Assembly: GCA_024643345.1 (NCBI GenBank)
Contig: JAHENB010000064.1
Span: forward strand, 62,001-126,000
Length of the DNA: 64,000 nucleotides
Reading direction: 5' to 3'
Source: Maribacter sp.
GTDB lineage: Bacteria; Bacteroidota; Bacteroidia; Flavobacteriales; Flavobacteriaceae
In this document: positions 16,123 through 25,884 of the stretch, piece by piece
Position numbering within the stretch: position 1 is the stretch's first letter
How the letters are laid out: each line of letters opens with the position of its first letter
Program-made: the position numbers and the translations under genes
Notes under the pieces: model-generated
What the model was told of the DNA's origin: nothing
Databases searched by the model: none
Seen by the model: only the letters and a program-made list of their open reading frames with translations

Positions 16123-16521
16123 TTATCTTGGCGTTTTTTCCGCGAACAACCCGTCCACATCTTCTTTATCCATTATAATACTGCTTACTGTTGCCCCATC
16201 AAAAGCGATTGTTTTTGCTTCAAGGCCTTGGGAAATCATGGTCACGCCGTTTGCTTTTACCTCTACCGGCACTTCCATCGGTTCGTATCCCAGAAAGCCG
16301 ACCACCAAGGTATACGTTCCCGGAGCCAAGTCGGTAAATTCAAAATTCCCGTTAAAGTTGGTCCGAGTGGCCCTTTTTGTATTCTTGAGGGAGACTTCCG
16401 CAAAAGACAAGGGCTCATTGTACATCGATAGGTCAGTAACATTTCCCGACAAAATACCATATTCCTGGGAAAACACAGATCCCGAAACCACCAGAAAGAA
16501 AATCAAAAATAAATTTCTCAT
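16123..16521 (-). CDS. Stand-alone exported carboxypeptidase-regulatory-like domain protein
   Basis: 132 residues: signal peptide (LFLIFFLVVSGSVFSQ), then one beta-sandwich domain with LSGNVTDLSMYNEPLSFAEVSL, TRTNFNGNFEFTDLAPGTYTLVVGFLGYEP. This is the CarboxypepD_reg/CarbopepD_reg_2 fold that normally forms the N-terminus of TonB-dependent receptors; here it ends after about 110 mature residues and a short tail, with no plug or barrel. The following DNA is a terminator, so it is not a recent frameshift of a receptor. The promoter matches that of the phosphate porin (ACCTTAAGTTAACA, 13 bases, TTTGCA, 20 bases, ATG). A role in phosphate starvation is inference. Confidence 0.75.
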   Translation of the reverse strand: MRNLFLIFFLVVSGSVFSQEYGILSGNVTDLSMYNEPLSFAEVSLKNTKRATRTNFNGNFEFTDLAPGTYTLVVGFLGYEPMEVPVEVKANGVTMISQGLEAKTIAFDGATVSSIIMDKEDVDGLFAEKTPR

Positions 16522-16541
16522 GCAATGTTATCTATTAACCT

Positions 16542-16574
16542 TGCAAAGAAAATGCTCTTTTGTTAACTTAAGGT
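16542..16574 (-). promoter_or_regulatory. Pho-box-like promoter, copy 2
   Basis: Minus strand: ACCTTAAGTTAACA (16574-16561), 13 bases, TTTGCA (16547-16542), 20 bases, ATG at 16521. The 14-mer, both spacings and the 6-mer equal those before the porin gene at 15132-15164, while the spacer sequences differ. That pattern suggests two promoters bound by the same activator. Confidence 0.6.
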
Positions 16575-16696
16575 TAGGACTAAATTAAGATTCGGACAGG
16601 CGAAGGTTATCAATAGGACAATTGTAGGTTCATCAAAAAAACACTCTCCTTAGGTTTAAAGGTGAAAAATGTATCTTGCGAAACTAATTGAATACT

Positions 16697-18040
16697 ATGC
16701 TTTGGGAACAATTACTCTCTTTAAAACGCCATGGCGATACCCACAAAAGGCTCAGAAAAGAGCAAGATGAGACCCGTTTGGGTTTTGAGGTCGATTATGA
16801 TCGGGTAATCTTTTCTTCCGCTTTTAGGAGTCTTCAGGATAAAACACAGGTTATACCCCTCTCACAGACCGATTTTGTGCACACCCGTTTAACGCACAGC
16901 CTGGAAGTGTCCGTGGTCGGGCGCAGCCTTGGCCGCATCACCGGAAAGAAATTATTGGAAAAGTACCCCCATTTACAACAAGTACATGGTTATCAATTCA
17001 ATGATTTCGGGGCCATCGTTGCAGCTGCTGCCCTTGCGCACGATATTGGGAATCCCCCTTTTGGCCATAGTGGAGAAAAAGCGATAGGGGAATATTTCAA
17101 AAACGGAAATGGATCAAATTATCGAACGCTATTGTCGGAATCGGAATATCAAGATATCATCGACTTTGAGGGAAACGCCAACGGTTTTAAATTGCTCACC
17201 GAGTCGCGATTAGGGGTCGAAGGCGGGCTCCGGTTGAGCTATGCCACCTTGGGAGCCTATATGAAATATCCCAAGGAATCGTTGCCCAAAAAACCCAGCC
17301 AACATATTGCCGATAAAAAATTCGGGTACTTTCAATCGGAAAAACATGCTTTTCAAGAAATTGCCCAAGAATTGGGGTTGCTTAAGACCGGACAGAACAA
17401 CGCCATATCGTTTTCAAGGCATCCCCTGACCTATTTGGTGGAAGCCGCCGATGATATCTGTTATACGATCATCGATTTTGAAGACGGCATCAACCTCGGC
17501 CTTATTTCAGAAGATTATGCTTTGGAATATTTGATCAAATTGGTGAAAGATACCATCAATACCAAGAAATATAATGCGTTGGCCTACCAAGAAGACCGAC
17601 TTAGCTACTTAAGGGCACTTGCCATTAATACTTTGATTATGGACGCCATTGAGCTGTTCATGGTAAACGAGGAAGCCATACTGAAGGGAAACTATGCAAC
17701 TTCCCTAATGGACGAAAGCCGTTATAAGGCCCAAATCAAGGACATTATCGCATTGAGCATCAACAATATGTACCAATCCAAGGAAGTGATCGAAAAAGAA
17801 ATTGCGGGATACAAAATCATATCCGATATTTTAGACGTCTATTGCACCGCTTTGATCCGAACCAAAAATGGCCAGGCATCGAGCTATGACCGCTTGATGT
17901 TGCAGACTTTGCCGGAATTTTACAGGAGAACCCACATCACCGATTATGGCATACTAATGGGTACTTGCTGCTATGTTGCGAGCCTATCGGATCGGGCCGC
18001 GGTACATATCCACAACAAGGTAATGGGGAGACAACTCTAA
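16697..18040 (+). CDS. dgt: Deoxyguanosinetriphosphate triphosphohydrolase (dGTPase)
   Basis: 447 residues from ATG 16697; a TTG nine bases upstream is less likely. The enzyme cleaves dGTP (often other dNTPs) to the nucleoside and triphosphate, limiting dNTP pools. The HD-domain metal ligands are visible: RLTHSLEVS (His 67), ALAHDIGNPPFGHSGE (His 115, Asp 116), and a later YLVEAADDICYTIIDFEDG with the fourth Asp. TATCTTGC 19 bases upstream of the ATG is a likely -7 box, implying a very short leader. The stop overlaps the stop of the convergent DUF3078 gene within CTAA. Confidence 0.93.
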   Translation: MLWEQLLSLKRHGDTHKRLRKEQDETRLGFEVDYDRVIFSSAFRSLQDKTQVIPLSQTDFVHTRLTHSLEVSVVGRSLGRITGKKLLEKYPHLQQVHGYQFNDFGAIVAAAALAHDIGNPPFGHSGEKAIGEYFKNGNGSNYRTLLSESEYQDIIDFEGNANGFKLLTESRLGVEGGLRLSYATLGAYMKYPKESLPKKPSQHIADKKFGYFQSEKHAFQEIAQELGLLKTGQNNAISFSRHPLTYLVEAADDICYTIIDFEDGINLGLISEDYALEYLIKLVKDTINTKKYNALAYQEDRLSYLRALAINTLIMDAIELFMVNEEAILKGNYATSLMDESRYKAQIKDIIALSINNMYQSKEVIEKEIAGYKIISDILDVYCTALIRTKNGQASSYDRLMLQTLPEFYRRTHITDYGILMGTCCYVASLSDRAAVHIHNKVMGRQL

Positions 18041-19161
18041 AAGTTGTAAGAAACACCCACGCCCAATAACTGTTTTAATTGCACCTTTGGCCGACCTGGA
18101 TCGATTACCGCCCCATTGCCATCGGTCACCGTATTAAAGAGGATATCTTTATCCCAGATCATTTGGGCGGCGATATTGGTCATAATATATTCATTTACCC
18201 GAAGGTCAATACTCAATTCCCAATCGACGTCTATTGATCCGAAATTTCTTAAATAGTCGGTGTAGAGACTCAACCGGTGTTTTAAGGCCATATTTTTGTA
18301 TACCTCGGTTTCCCAGTTGTTGCTGACGAAAAATCCCAATTCGAGAAAAACGTTCTTCCCGTCCTCCAAAATATTGCCATCTGCATCAAAAGTGGCCCTT
18401 TGTACCCCAAAGGCACCTTGGTTGGCCAGTTCCTGGTCTAATACAAAGGTTAATTTTTGCGTGATGGGCGACAGATAAAGGTTAAATTTGTTGCCCTTAG
18501 AAACGTAGCTGGTACCCCCACCCATAAACCAATACCCGGGAGCCATAAACCTGGAAATCGGCACCTCCCGGTTCGGATATTTATAACCATTTGAAAACTG
18601 GGTGTTGAAATTCGCCTTAACTGAAACGTACCAATTGGTAATGGTATCCTTTCGATATCCAAAAGTCGAACCCAGCCGTAGGGCATCATCAGTTTTCCTA
18701 AGCCTTTGGTTGTCTTGGGCATTGAGGCCATAACGCATTTCCAGATAATTTTCCCATTTTAAATACCGGAACTTGTAATTGCGTTCGAAACGGACATTGC
18801 CCAACGCCGATACCGAATTATTTCCCCCTGCATTCCAGTTCACAAAGGCTGCTTGGCTAAAATTGATTCCAAAAAGATTGATACCCTGCCAAAAAGAGGG
18901 CACCTGAAATTTTTGGTATTCTTGATCAAGGGGTTTAGTTTTTTTAAAGGAAATCACTGAGGTATTGAGCGTGACCCCCCTTTTGATGTCCTTGATCTTT
19001 TTCTGCAGTCTCCTAATGACCACGGTATCTACCACCGTGGTATCGATGGCCAGGGTGTCTATCAACCGTGAGGGCGGAATGGTATCTTGCCCCGATAATG
19101 ACAATTCACATAAAATCAACAACAGGGTTAGAAATCCTGTTTTGTAACTGTTTTTAAGCAT
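18037..19161 (-). CDS. DUF3078 exported protein
   Basis: 374 residues, signal peptide (TGFLTLLLILCELSLSGQ), then a beta-rich chain. The segment VPSFWQGINLFGINFSQAAFVNWNAGGNNSVSALGN is the hallmark of DUF3078 (PF11276), a Bacteroidota family of probable outer-membrane beta-barrel proteins; the C-terminus QLLGVGVSYNF fits a barrel closing strand. Function unknown. Its start overlaps the dxs stop by 8 bp, so it is co-transcribed downstream of dxs, an arrangement that is common in flavobacteria. Confidence 0.88.
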   Translation of the reverse strand: MLKNSYKTGFLTLLLILCELSLSGQDTIPPSRLIDTLAIDTTVVDTVVIRRLQKKIKDIKRGVTLNTSVISFKKTKPLDQEYQKFQVPSFWQGINLFGINFSQAAFVNWNAGGNNSVSALGNVRFERNYKFRYLKWENYLEMRYGLNAQDNQRLRKTDDALRLGSTFGYRKDTITNWYVSVKANFNTQFSNGYKYPNREVPISRFMAPGYWFMGGGTSYVSKGNKFNLYLSPITQKLTFVLDQELANQGAFGVQRATFDADGNILEDGKNVFLELGFFVSNNWETEVYKNMALKHRLSLYTDYLRNFGSIDVDWELSIDLRVNEYIMTNIAAQMIWDKDILFNTVTDGNGAVIDPGRPKVQLKQLLGVGVSYNF

Positions 19162-20917
19162 TCAGTAGACTGATTATTTGGTTTTTTATGGCAACGGCAT
19201 CGATTCCGGCCAGCCGGTGAAGTTCTTCGATACTCCCCTGTTCAAGAAATACATCGTCGATTCCCAATACATTAATAGTATTGGAAGCGCCAATTTCATT
19301 GGCAAATTCGAGAACCGCACTACCAAAACCCCCTATTTTGCATCCGTCCTCCACGGTGATCACCGATTCATAATTTTGGAAGACCTCGCGCAGGCGATTT
19401 TGATCCAAAGGTTTCACAAACCGCATATTATAGTGACCAATGGGGAGATTGATTTCTGCGATGGCCTTTGACACGGTATTTCCGATATGCCCAACCGACA
19501 GCACGGCTACTTTGCTTCCCTTGGCAAGGGTTTCCGACGTCCCTATTTCGATATGTTCAAAGGGCATACGCCATTCAAGCATCGTCCCCCTTCCCCTTGG
19601 ATAACGAATGGCGATTGGCCCTGGAAGCCCCAACTGGGCAGTATACATGATGTTGCGCAGCTCCCTTTCGTTCATCGGCGCAAAAATAATTAGATTCGGA
19701 ACACAGCGCAAATAGGCCAAATCAAAGACCCCATGATGGGTCGCCCCATCCTCGCCAACAATCCCCGAACGATCCAGACAGAAAATGACCGGTAGCTTTT
19801 GGAGTGCCACATCATGAATGACCTGGTCATAGGCACGTTGCAAAAAAGTGGAATAAATATTACAGTAGGGCACCAATCCCTCGGTTGCCGCACCCGCTGC
19901 CAAGGTTACTGCGTGCTGTTCCGCGATTCCAACATCAAAAGCGCGATCCGGAATGGCTTCCATCATAAATTTCAAAGAACTTCCAGTAGGCATGGCAGGG
20001 GTGATCCCAATGATCTTCAGATTCTCCTGGGCAAGTTCCACAAGCGAATGGCCGAAGACATCTTGGTATTTCGGTGGTTGTCTGTCTTCCGTTTTGGGAG
20101 CCAAATTTCCGGTAACTTTGTTGAACTTACCTGGGGCATGGTAAACCACTTGGTTTCTTTCGGCTTGTTCGAGGCCCTTCCCTTTTGTAGTGATCACATG
20201 CAATAAGCGCGGCCCATTCAAAGATTTTAAACGATTGAGCTCTGCAAGCAACAAAGGAATATCGTGGCCATCTAAGGGTCCTGAATAGTGTAGGTTCAGG
20301 CATTCAAAGATGTTCTCATCCTTGGCGGTTCCCTTTTTTACATTGGTAAGGTATTTCTTTAGGGCTCCTACACTGGGATCGATACCTATTGCATTATCAT
20401 TTAGGATAACAAGCACGTTCGCATTGGTGACCCCCAGGTGATTTAGCCCTTCGAAGGCCATGCCACTTGCAATTGAGGCATCGCCGATGACCGCGATATG
20501 TTGTTTTTTAAAATCCCCTTTGAGTTGTGAGGCCAAGGCCATGCCCAATATGGCCGATATTGAGGTAGAACTATGCCCGGTACCGAACGGGTCATAGCTG
20601 CTTTCCGACCTTTTTGGAAAGCCGCTTATTCCGTCAAGTTGCCGATTGGTACCAAATATTTTTTTTCTCCCAGTCAATATTTTATGACCGTATGCCTGAT
20701 GTCCCACATCCCAGATCAGCCGGTCATTGGGGGTGTCGAAAATATAATGGAGGGCGATGGTGAGTTCCACCACCCCCAGACTGGCACCCAAATGTCCTTC
20801 TTTGGCCGAAACAATGTCAATAATGAAATCACGCAATTCTTGGGCCAGTCTTGGCAACTCACTTGGTGCCAGTCGCCTTAGGTCTTCTGGAAAATCTATA
20901 TTTTTTAGTAAGTCCAT
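19154..20917 (-). CDS. dxs: 1-deoxy-D-xylulose-5-phosphate synthase
   Basis: 587 residues from ATG 20917; a TTG twelve bases upstream is disregarded. Dxs condenses pyruvate with glyceraldehyde 3-phosphate using thiamine diphosphate, the first step of the MEP isoprenoid pathway, which supplies the polyprenyl synthase and carotenoid genes found at 33-35 kb. Visible motifs: GHQAYGHKILTGR, the ThDP/Mg site GDASIASGMAFEGLNHLG with NDNAIGIDPSVG, the transketolase-type DVGIAEQHAVTLAAG, and DRSGIVGEDGATHHG. The protein is slightly shorter than E. coli Dxs, as usual for this phylum. Confidence 0.96.
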   Translation of the reverse strand: MDLLKNIDFPEDLRRLAPSELPRLAQELRDFIIDIVSAKEGHLGASLGVVELTIALHYIFDTPNDRLIWDVGHQAYGHKILTGRKKIFGTNRQLDGISGFPKRSESSYDPFGTGHSSTSISAILGMALASQLKGDFKKQHIAVIGDASIASGMAFEGLNHLGVTNANVLVILNDNAIGIDPSVGALKKYLTNVKKGTAKDENIFECLNLHYSGPLDGHDIPLLLAELNRLKSLNGPRLLHVITTKGKGLEQAERNQVVYHAPGKFNKVTGNLAPKTEDRQPPKYQDVFGHSLVELAQENLKIIGITPAMPTGSSLKFMMEAIPDRAFDVGIAEQHAVTLAAGAATEGLVPYCNIYSTFLQRAYDQVIHDVALQKLPVIFCLDRSGIVGEDGATHHGVFDLAYLRCVPNLIIFAPMNERELRNIMYTAQLGLPGPIAIRYPRGRGTMLEWRMPFEHIEIGTSETLAKGSKVAVLSVGHIGNTVSKAIAEINLPIGHYNMRFVKPLDQNRLREVFQNYESVITVEDGCKIGGFGSAVLEFANEIGASNTINVLGIDDVFLEQGSIEELHRLAGIDAVAIKNQIISLLNA

Positions 20918-20991
20918 GATTGGGGACAAATGTACTGTAAAATCGTTTTTTGCACCGTCAATGCGCTCTTTAAAATTGTATTTTTGAAATT

Positions 20992-21441
20992 ATGATTTTA
21001 CCCTTCGATGACAATTATTTTATGAAGAAGGCCCTTCAAGAGGCTGAAACCGCCTTTGAAAAGGGTGAAGTGCCTATAGGGGCGATTGTGGTGGTTCAGG
21101 AACGGATCATTGCCAGGGCCCATAACCTGACCGAGCAATTGAACGACGTCACTGCCCATGCTGAAATGCAGGCCATAACCGCAGCCGCGAATTTTTTGGG
21201 AGGAAAGTACCTAAAAGATTGCACGCTCTATGTTACTTTAGAACCTTGCCAAATGTGCGCGGGCGCCTTGTATTGGAGTCAAATTTCCAGAATTGTATTT
21301 GCTGCAAAAGATGTTGACCGGGGCTTTGGTGCCATAGGTGGTGCGCTACACCCCAAGACCAAGGTATTGGGCGGTGTTCTCGAACATGAAGCGGCCGATC
21401 TTTTGAAAAGGTTTTTCATTCAAAAACGCAATCTCAATTAA
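20992..21441 (+). CDS. tadA: tRNA-specific adenosine deaminase (TadA-type nucleoside deaminase)
   Basis: 149 residues. Zinc ligands are in place: HAE at 56-58 (His plus catalytic Glu) and PCQMC at 85-89. The enzyme makes inosine at the wobble position of tRNA-Arg. A -7 box TATTTTTG ends only a few bases before the ATG at 20992, so the mRNA is nearly leaderless. The gene is divergent from dxs across 74 bp. A guanine deaminase is a less likely alternative; EPCQMCAGALYWSQISRIVF favours TadA. Confidence 0.92.
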   Translation: MILPFDDNYFMKKALQEAETAFEKGEVPIGAIVVVQERIIARAHNLTEQLNDVTAHAEMQAITAAANFLGGKYLKDCTLYVTLEPCQMCAGALYWSQISRIVFAAKDVDRGFGAIGGALHPKTKVLGGVLEHEAADLLKRFFIQKRNLN

Positions 21442-21463
21442 GTGTTCCGACTTTTTGCAAAAA

Positions 21464-21493
21464 GAAAAAGCCCCGATCCAATGGGTGGGGCTT
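21464..21493 (-). terminator. Terminator of the cold-shock gene
   Basis: On the minus strand a GC-rich hairpin with arms AAGCCCC (21493-21487) and GGGGCTT (21474-21468) is followed by a T-rich run (TTTCTTTTT). It lies 27 bp after the csp stop; the plus strand after tadA has the stem but a poor U-tract. Confidence 0.75.
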
Positions 21494-21519
21494 CAATTTC
21501 ATTCAAGCTAACAAAATGG

Positions 21520-21714
21520 TTATCCGACCACTTGTACTTGTGCCGCGACCGTTCCTTTTCGACCTTCTTCCTCCACATATTCGACTTTGTCGCCTTCATT
21601 CAAATTGGTGCCATTGAGTGCGGTGGCATGAACAAAGATGTCTTTTCCAGTGGCATCGTTGGTAATAAAACCATATCCCTTGGATCCGTTGAAAAATTTT
21701 ACTGTTCCAGTCAT
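21520..21714 (-). CDS. Cold-shock-domain protein
   Basis: 64 residues, one cold-shock domain. RNP1 is present as KGYGFIT and RNP2 as DIFVHATAL; MTGTVKFFNGSKGYGF is the usual start. These proteins bind single-stranded RNA and DNA and loosen structure at low temperature or in growth. The gene stands alone with its own terminator. The upstream AT-rich leader (21715-21800) could hold a cold-regulated untranslated region, but no specific structure was recognised. Confidence 0.95.
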   Translation of the reverse strand: MTGTVKFFNGSKGYGFITNDATGKDIFVHATALNGTNLNEGDKVEYVEEEGRKGTVAAQVQVVG

Positions 21715-21805
21715 TCCAAAAAAATTAAATGATAATAAATACTATCACTAAATTAAAAAATTATTGGATAGACCTCCATCCAAACGAAGCAATTTCTTAG
21801 GATAA

Positions 21806-22057
21806 TTATTGCTTGTCTTTATTTTTTTGGGGTTTGTCCTGCATTTTTCTAATGTTTTCTTCGGTCAACATATAGTCTTTCATTTTTTTACCCTTACTCT
21901 CCGTGACCAAAAAAAGGGGCATCGCCACCAAAAAAATACCAACCGTCCCTATGCCGATACATCTATTGGCCAGATCGGCCTGCTCATCGTCCAGATTCAA
22001 TCCATAGATAATAGCGGTAAAGGAAACTATAACAATGATTAGGATTACATATCTCAT
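21806..22057 (-). CDS. Small two-helix membrane protein, unknown function
   Basis: 83 residues. Two hydrophobic helices (about 2-20 and 33-53) flank a short acidic loop (LDDEQADLANRC), and the tail is strongly basic (KGKKMKDYM, KPQKNKDKQ), so the C-terminus is probably cytoplasmic. Small proteins of this shape are common in flavobacteria next to unrelated genes. I do not recognise a named family. It sits 46 bp downstream of nothing on its own strand except the ClC gene, which ends farther left, so it may be transcribed separately. Confidence 0.6.
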   Translation of the reverse strand: MRYVILIIVIVSFTAIIYGLNLDDEQADLANRCIGIGTVGIFLVAMPLFLVTESKGKKMKDYMLTEENIRKMQDKPQKNKDKQ

Positions 22058-22103
22058 TTCTACAAAACTAAAAAATTAAAACAAGGTGGTGTTATAATGG
22101 CCA

Positions 22104-23897
22104 TTACTTGGTGAAGCTGATCAATTTCCTTCTATAGGCGGTCAATAGCTTTGATTTGGAAACAAACCCTACATATTGATCGTTTTTGATGACCGGAAGA
22201 TTCCATGCCCCACTGCTTTGAAATTTTTCCATAATATCGGTCATCTTATCCTTATCCAATTCTATGATTTCTGGCGGCGTTTGCATTACGTCAATGACTT
22301 TTACCTCTTTGTAAAGGGATTGGTCGAACATGATCGGCCTTATATCGTCTAACAGCACAATTCCCATAAGACTTCCATCTTTTTTATCGATGACGGGAAA
22401 AATATTTCTACTCGACTTCACCACCGCTTCGTGCACCATCTCCCCTAGGTCCATATTGGGATAAACGGGAATAAAATTGCTTTCGATTACCTTATCAATG
22501 TCCATCAAGGTAAGTACGGCATGATCTTTATCGTGGGTAATCAGTTCCCCTTTTCTTCCCAATTCCATATTATATACAGAATGCGGATGGACATATTTTG
22601 TGATCGAATACGAAATTGCCGCAGTGATCATCAAGGGGATGAACAATTCATAACCCCCGGTTACCTCAGCAATAAGGAATATGGCCGTCAGGGGAGCATG
22701 CAATACACCGGCCATGAGACCAGCCATGCCCACCAAGGTAAAATTACTCTCGGAAATTTGAACTTTGAAGAACCCTATATTGTTGATGATCTTGGCGATA
22801 CAATTCCCCATGATGCTCCCCATAAAAAGGGTAGGGGCGAAAATACCCCCAACACCCCCGGCACCAAAGGTGAGGGCGCTCGCAATGATCTTAAAAAACA
22901 CCAATCCAGAAAGAAGGGCAATCACCGACCAAACATTGGTCAGATCAAGATGGAAGATATTATTCTTTAAAACCACCTCGGGATTCCCCTTGATAAGATT
23001 GTTGATCACATCAAAGCCCTCTCCATACAAGGGGGGAATAAAATAAATCAGGATTCCAATACCGATTCCCCCAAAAATAAGGCGCTTAATGGGAGAGCCT
23101 ATTTTGTCGAATGTTTTCTGGATACGTTCGTACATTTCGGTAAAATAGATTGAAGTAAGCCCTGCAAAGAGGCCAAGGACCAGGTAAAAAGGGATATCGG
23201 TGATTTCAAAACCATCCTCAATCTTGAAAGGGAGCAAAACATCGCTTCCAAAGAAAAAGTAGGAAGTGATAATGGCCGATATCGATGCCAACAATAGCGG
23301 CAACATAGATGCGATGGTCAGATCCAGGCTAAAGACCTCAATAGCAAAGATGATGGCAGCGATGGGCGCCTTAAAAATAGACGACATGGCACCCGCTGCG
23401 GCACAGCCTATGAGTAGGTTACGCGTTGATTGGTTCATGTGGAACATGCGCGAAATGTTGGAACTGATAGCGGCCCCGGTAGCTACGGTAGGTCCTTCCA
23501 ATCCTACTGAGCCTCCAAAACCCACCGTAAGGGGCGCGGTCATGATGGAGGCGAACATTTGGTACTTGCGCATGATGCCCTGGTGCTTGGAAATCGCAAA
23601 CAAGGTCGAAGGTATGCCATGGCTCACCTTATGCCGGATCACATATTTGATGACCAGGTACACAAGGGTAAAGCCAATGATCGGGAACACAAAATAGAAG
23701 GCATTGTGATAATACCGCACCAAATTTCCTTCCAATAAATGTTGAAAAAAGTGTGTCAGGTTTTTAAGTACGACGGCAGCTACTCCTGAAGTGAAGCCCA
23801 CCAAAATACTCAGCATATACACGAATTGACGCTGCGAAATATGTTTGGCGCGCCAAACGAGTAACTTGGTAAGCCACGATTTTTTTAGTGCCGCCAT
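22104..23897 (-). CDS. ClC-family chloride channel/antiporter with two CBS domains
   Basis: 597 residues. The membrane part (about 20-440) shows the ClC selectivity signatures SHGIPSTL (GxGIP-like), GGSVGLEGPTVATGA (with the gating Glu) and GAGGVGGIFAPTLFMGS. Two CBS domains follow (about 450-590), recognisable by VYPNMDLGEMVHEAVVKS and VIDVMQTPPEII; they usually bind adenine nucleotides. In bacteria most such proteins exchange chloride for protons. The gene is 30 bp downstream of aspS on the same strand and may share its transcript. Confidence 0.93.
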   Translation of the reverse strand: MAALKKSWLTKLLVWRAKHISQRQFVYMLSILVGFTSGVAAVVLKNLTHFFQHLLEGNLVRYYHNAFYFVFPIIGFTLVYLVIKYVIRHKVSHGIPSTLFAISKHQGIMRKYQMFASIMTAPLTVGFGGSVGLEGPTVATGAAISSNISRMFHMNQSTRNLLIGCAAAGAMSSIFKAPIAAIIFAIEVFSLDLTIASMLPLLLASISAIITSYFFFGSDVLLPFKIEDGFEITDIPFYLVLGLFAGLTSIYFTEMYERIQKTFDKIGSPIKRLIFGGIGIGILIYFIPPLYGEGFDVINNLIKGNPEVVLKNNIFHLDLTNVWSVIALLSGLVFFKIIASALTFGAGGVGGIFAPTLFMGSIMGNCIAKIINNIGFFKVQISESNFTLVGMAGLMAGVLHAPLTAIFLIAEVTGGYELFIPLMITAAISYSITKYVHPHSVYNMELGRKGELITHDKDHAVLTLMDIDKVIESNFIPVYPNMDLGEMVHEAVVKSSRNIFPVIDKKDGSLMGIVLLDDIRPIMFDQSLYKEVKVIDVMQTPPEIIELDKDKMTDIMEKFQSSGAWNLPVIKNDQYVGFVSKSKLLTAYRRKLISFTK

Positions 23898-23927
23898 GGA
23901 TTTGAAAATCCTATGTAGGATTTTAAC

Positions 23928-25682
23928 TTATGATTTAACGTCCAACTTAAGGCTGAGTTCCCTTAACTGATCCTCATCTATTGGTGCAGGGGCATCGATC
24001 ATTACATCACGCCCACTATTGTTCTTCGGGAAGGCGATGAAATCGCGAATGGTTTCCTGACCTCCTAAAATAGCGACCAAACGATCTAAACCGAACGCTA
24101 TCCCACCGTGGGGTGGTGCCCCATACTGGAAAGCATCCATTAAAAATCCAAATTGGGCCTGTGCCTGGGCGGGCGTAAATCCCAAATGTCTGAACATGGT
24201 GCTCTGCACTTCTTTGTCGTGGATACGGATCGATCCGCCTCCTATTTCGTTACCGTTGAGTACCAGATCGTAGGCATTGGCACGCACCGCTCCAGGATCG
24301 CTGTCCAACAACTGAAGTTGGCCCGGTTTGGGCGATGTAAAGGGGTGGTGCATGGCATGGTAATGTCCCGATTCCTCATCAAGTTCAAGGAGCGGGAAAT
24401 CAACCACCCACAATGGGGCAAATTCGTTGGCCTTCCGCAATCCCAATCGGCCGGCCATCTCCATTCTTAGGGCGCTTAATTGTGTTCTTGCCTTTTGGGC
24501 ATCCCCTGAAAGGATACATATGAGATCGCCCTTTTTGGCTCCGGTAGCCTTGGCCCAACTGGCCAAGTCGACCTCATCGTAAAATTTATCGACAGAGGAT
24601 TTAAAACTGCCGTCTTCATTGCATCGCACATACACCATGCCTTTGGCACCGATCTGAGGCCTCCGGAGCCAATCGACCAAGGTATCGATTTCCTTTCTTG
24701 TGTAAGAGGCAGCACCGGGCACCGCTATGCCCACTACGAGTTCCGCTTCATTAAAGATGCCAAATTCTTTATGTTGGGCCAGATTGGTGAGCTCTCCAAA
24801 TTCCATCCCAAAACGGATATCGGGCTTGTCATTGCCATATTTAATCATTGCCTCGTCATACGTCATCCTTGGGAATCGCTCTATTTCTACTCCATTGACA
24901 GCCTTTAAAAGATGCTTGGTCAATCCTTCAAAAGCATTCAAGACATCCTCTTGATCCACAAAAGCCATTTCACAATCGATCTGCGTAAATTCGGGCTGCC
25001 TATCTGCCCTAAGGTCTTCATCCCTAAAACATTTTACAATTTGGAAATACTTATCCAAGCCCCCGACCATCAACAATTGTTTAAACGTCTGTGGCGATTG
25101 CGGTAGGGCATAAAATTGGCCGGCATTCATACGGCTAGGCACCACAAAATCACGGGCACCCTCCGGGGTCGATTTGATCAGATAAGGGGTCTCCACTTCT
25201 ATAAAGCCCTGTCCAGAAAGGTACTTTCGCACCTCCATGGCCACTTTACTTCGAAAAATGATATTGTTTTTAATTGGGTTGCGACGTATATCCAAGTAAC
25301 GGAATTTCATTCGAAGGTCTTCCCCCCCATCGGTTTCGTTCTCAATGGTAAAAGGTGGCGTTTTAGATTCATTCAAAACCCGTAGTTCATCCACCAACAC
25401 CTCTATGTTTCCCGTGCCGAGATTAGGATTTTTGGAAGCCCGCTCAATAACGATGCCCTCTATTTGGATTACGAATTCCCTGCCCAAGTCCCTTGCCTTT
25501 TCCAACAAAGCGGTCGAAGAACGGTCTTCATCAAAAACCAATTGGGTGATGCCGTAACGATCGCGAAGGTCTACCCAAACCACAAATCCTTTGTCACGGG
25601 TTTTTTGCACCCAACCCGAAAGGGTCACCTTTTTATTGATATGTTCTTCCCTTAACTCCCCGCAGGTATGGCTTCTATACAT
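23928..25682 (-). CDS. aspS: Aspartate-tRNA ligase
   Basis: 584 residues, bacterial type. The N-terminal anticodon-binding OB fold begins [25 protein letters not shown]; class II motif 2 is visible as [23 protein letters not shown], and motif 3 as [15 protein letters not shown]. The long insertion between motifs 2 and 3 (about 290-400) is the GAD domain of bacterial AspRS. It charges tRNA-Asp with aspartate; whether it is discriminating cannot be told by eye. A -7 box TAAATTTGC lies at 25710-25702, about 20 bp before the ATG. Confidence 0.97.
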   Translation of the reverse strand: MYRSHTCGELREEHINKKVTLSGWVQKTRDKGFVVWVDLRDRYGITQLVFDEDRSSTALLEKARDLGREFVIQIEGIVIERASKNPNLGTGNIEVLVDELRVLNESKTPPFTIENETDGGEDLRMKFRYLDIRRNPIKNNIIFRSKVAMEVRKYLSGQGFIEVETPYLIKSTPEGARDFVVPSRMNAGQFYALPQSPQTFKQLLMVGGLDKYFQIVKCFRDEDLRADRQPEFTQIDCEMAFVDQEDVLNAFEGLTKHLLKAVNGVEIERFPRMTYDEAMIKYGNDKPDIRFGMEFGELTNLAQHKEFGIFNEAELVVGIAVPGAASYTRKEIDTLVDWLRRPQIGAKGMVYVRCNEDGSFKSSVDKFYDEVDLASWAKATGAKKGDLICILSGDAQKARTQLSALRMEMAGRLGLRKANEFAPLWVVDFPLLELDEESGHYHAMHHPFTSPKPGQLQLLDSDPGAVRANAYDLVLNGNEIGGGSIRIHDKEVQSTMFRHLGFTPAQAQAQFGFLMDAFQYGAPPHGGIAFGLDRLVAILGGQETIRDFIAFPKNNSGRDVMIDAPAPIDEDQLRELSLKLDVKS

Positions 25683-25884
25683 GTAATTTTCGTTTACAGC
25701 AGCAAATTTAATAAGTATCGCGTATTAAGTACGATAAATACGTTCAATTTATGTATTTGGAAGATTGGCATGGCCCATTTTTTTGTTGATTTGACTTTCC
25801 TAAAGGAAAACGATCCGTATTATCGCTTTTTAAACCAGATAGATCAGCTTACTCCGAGACGTTCATTAGCTAATAGACAAGGGC

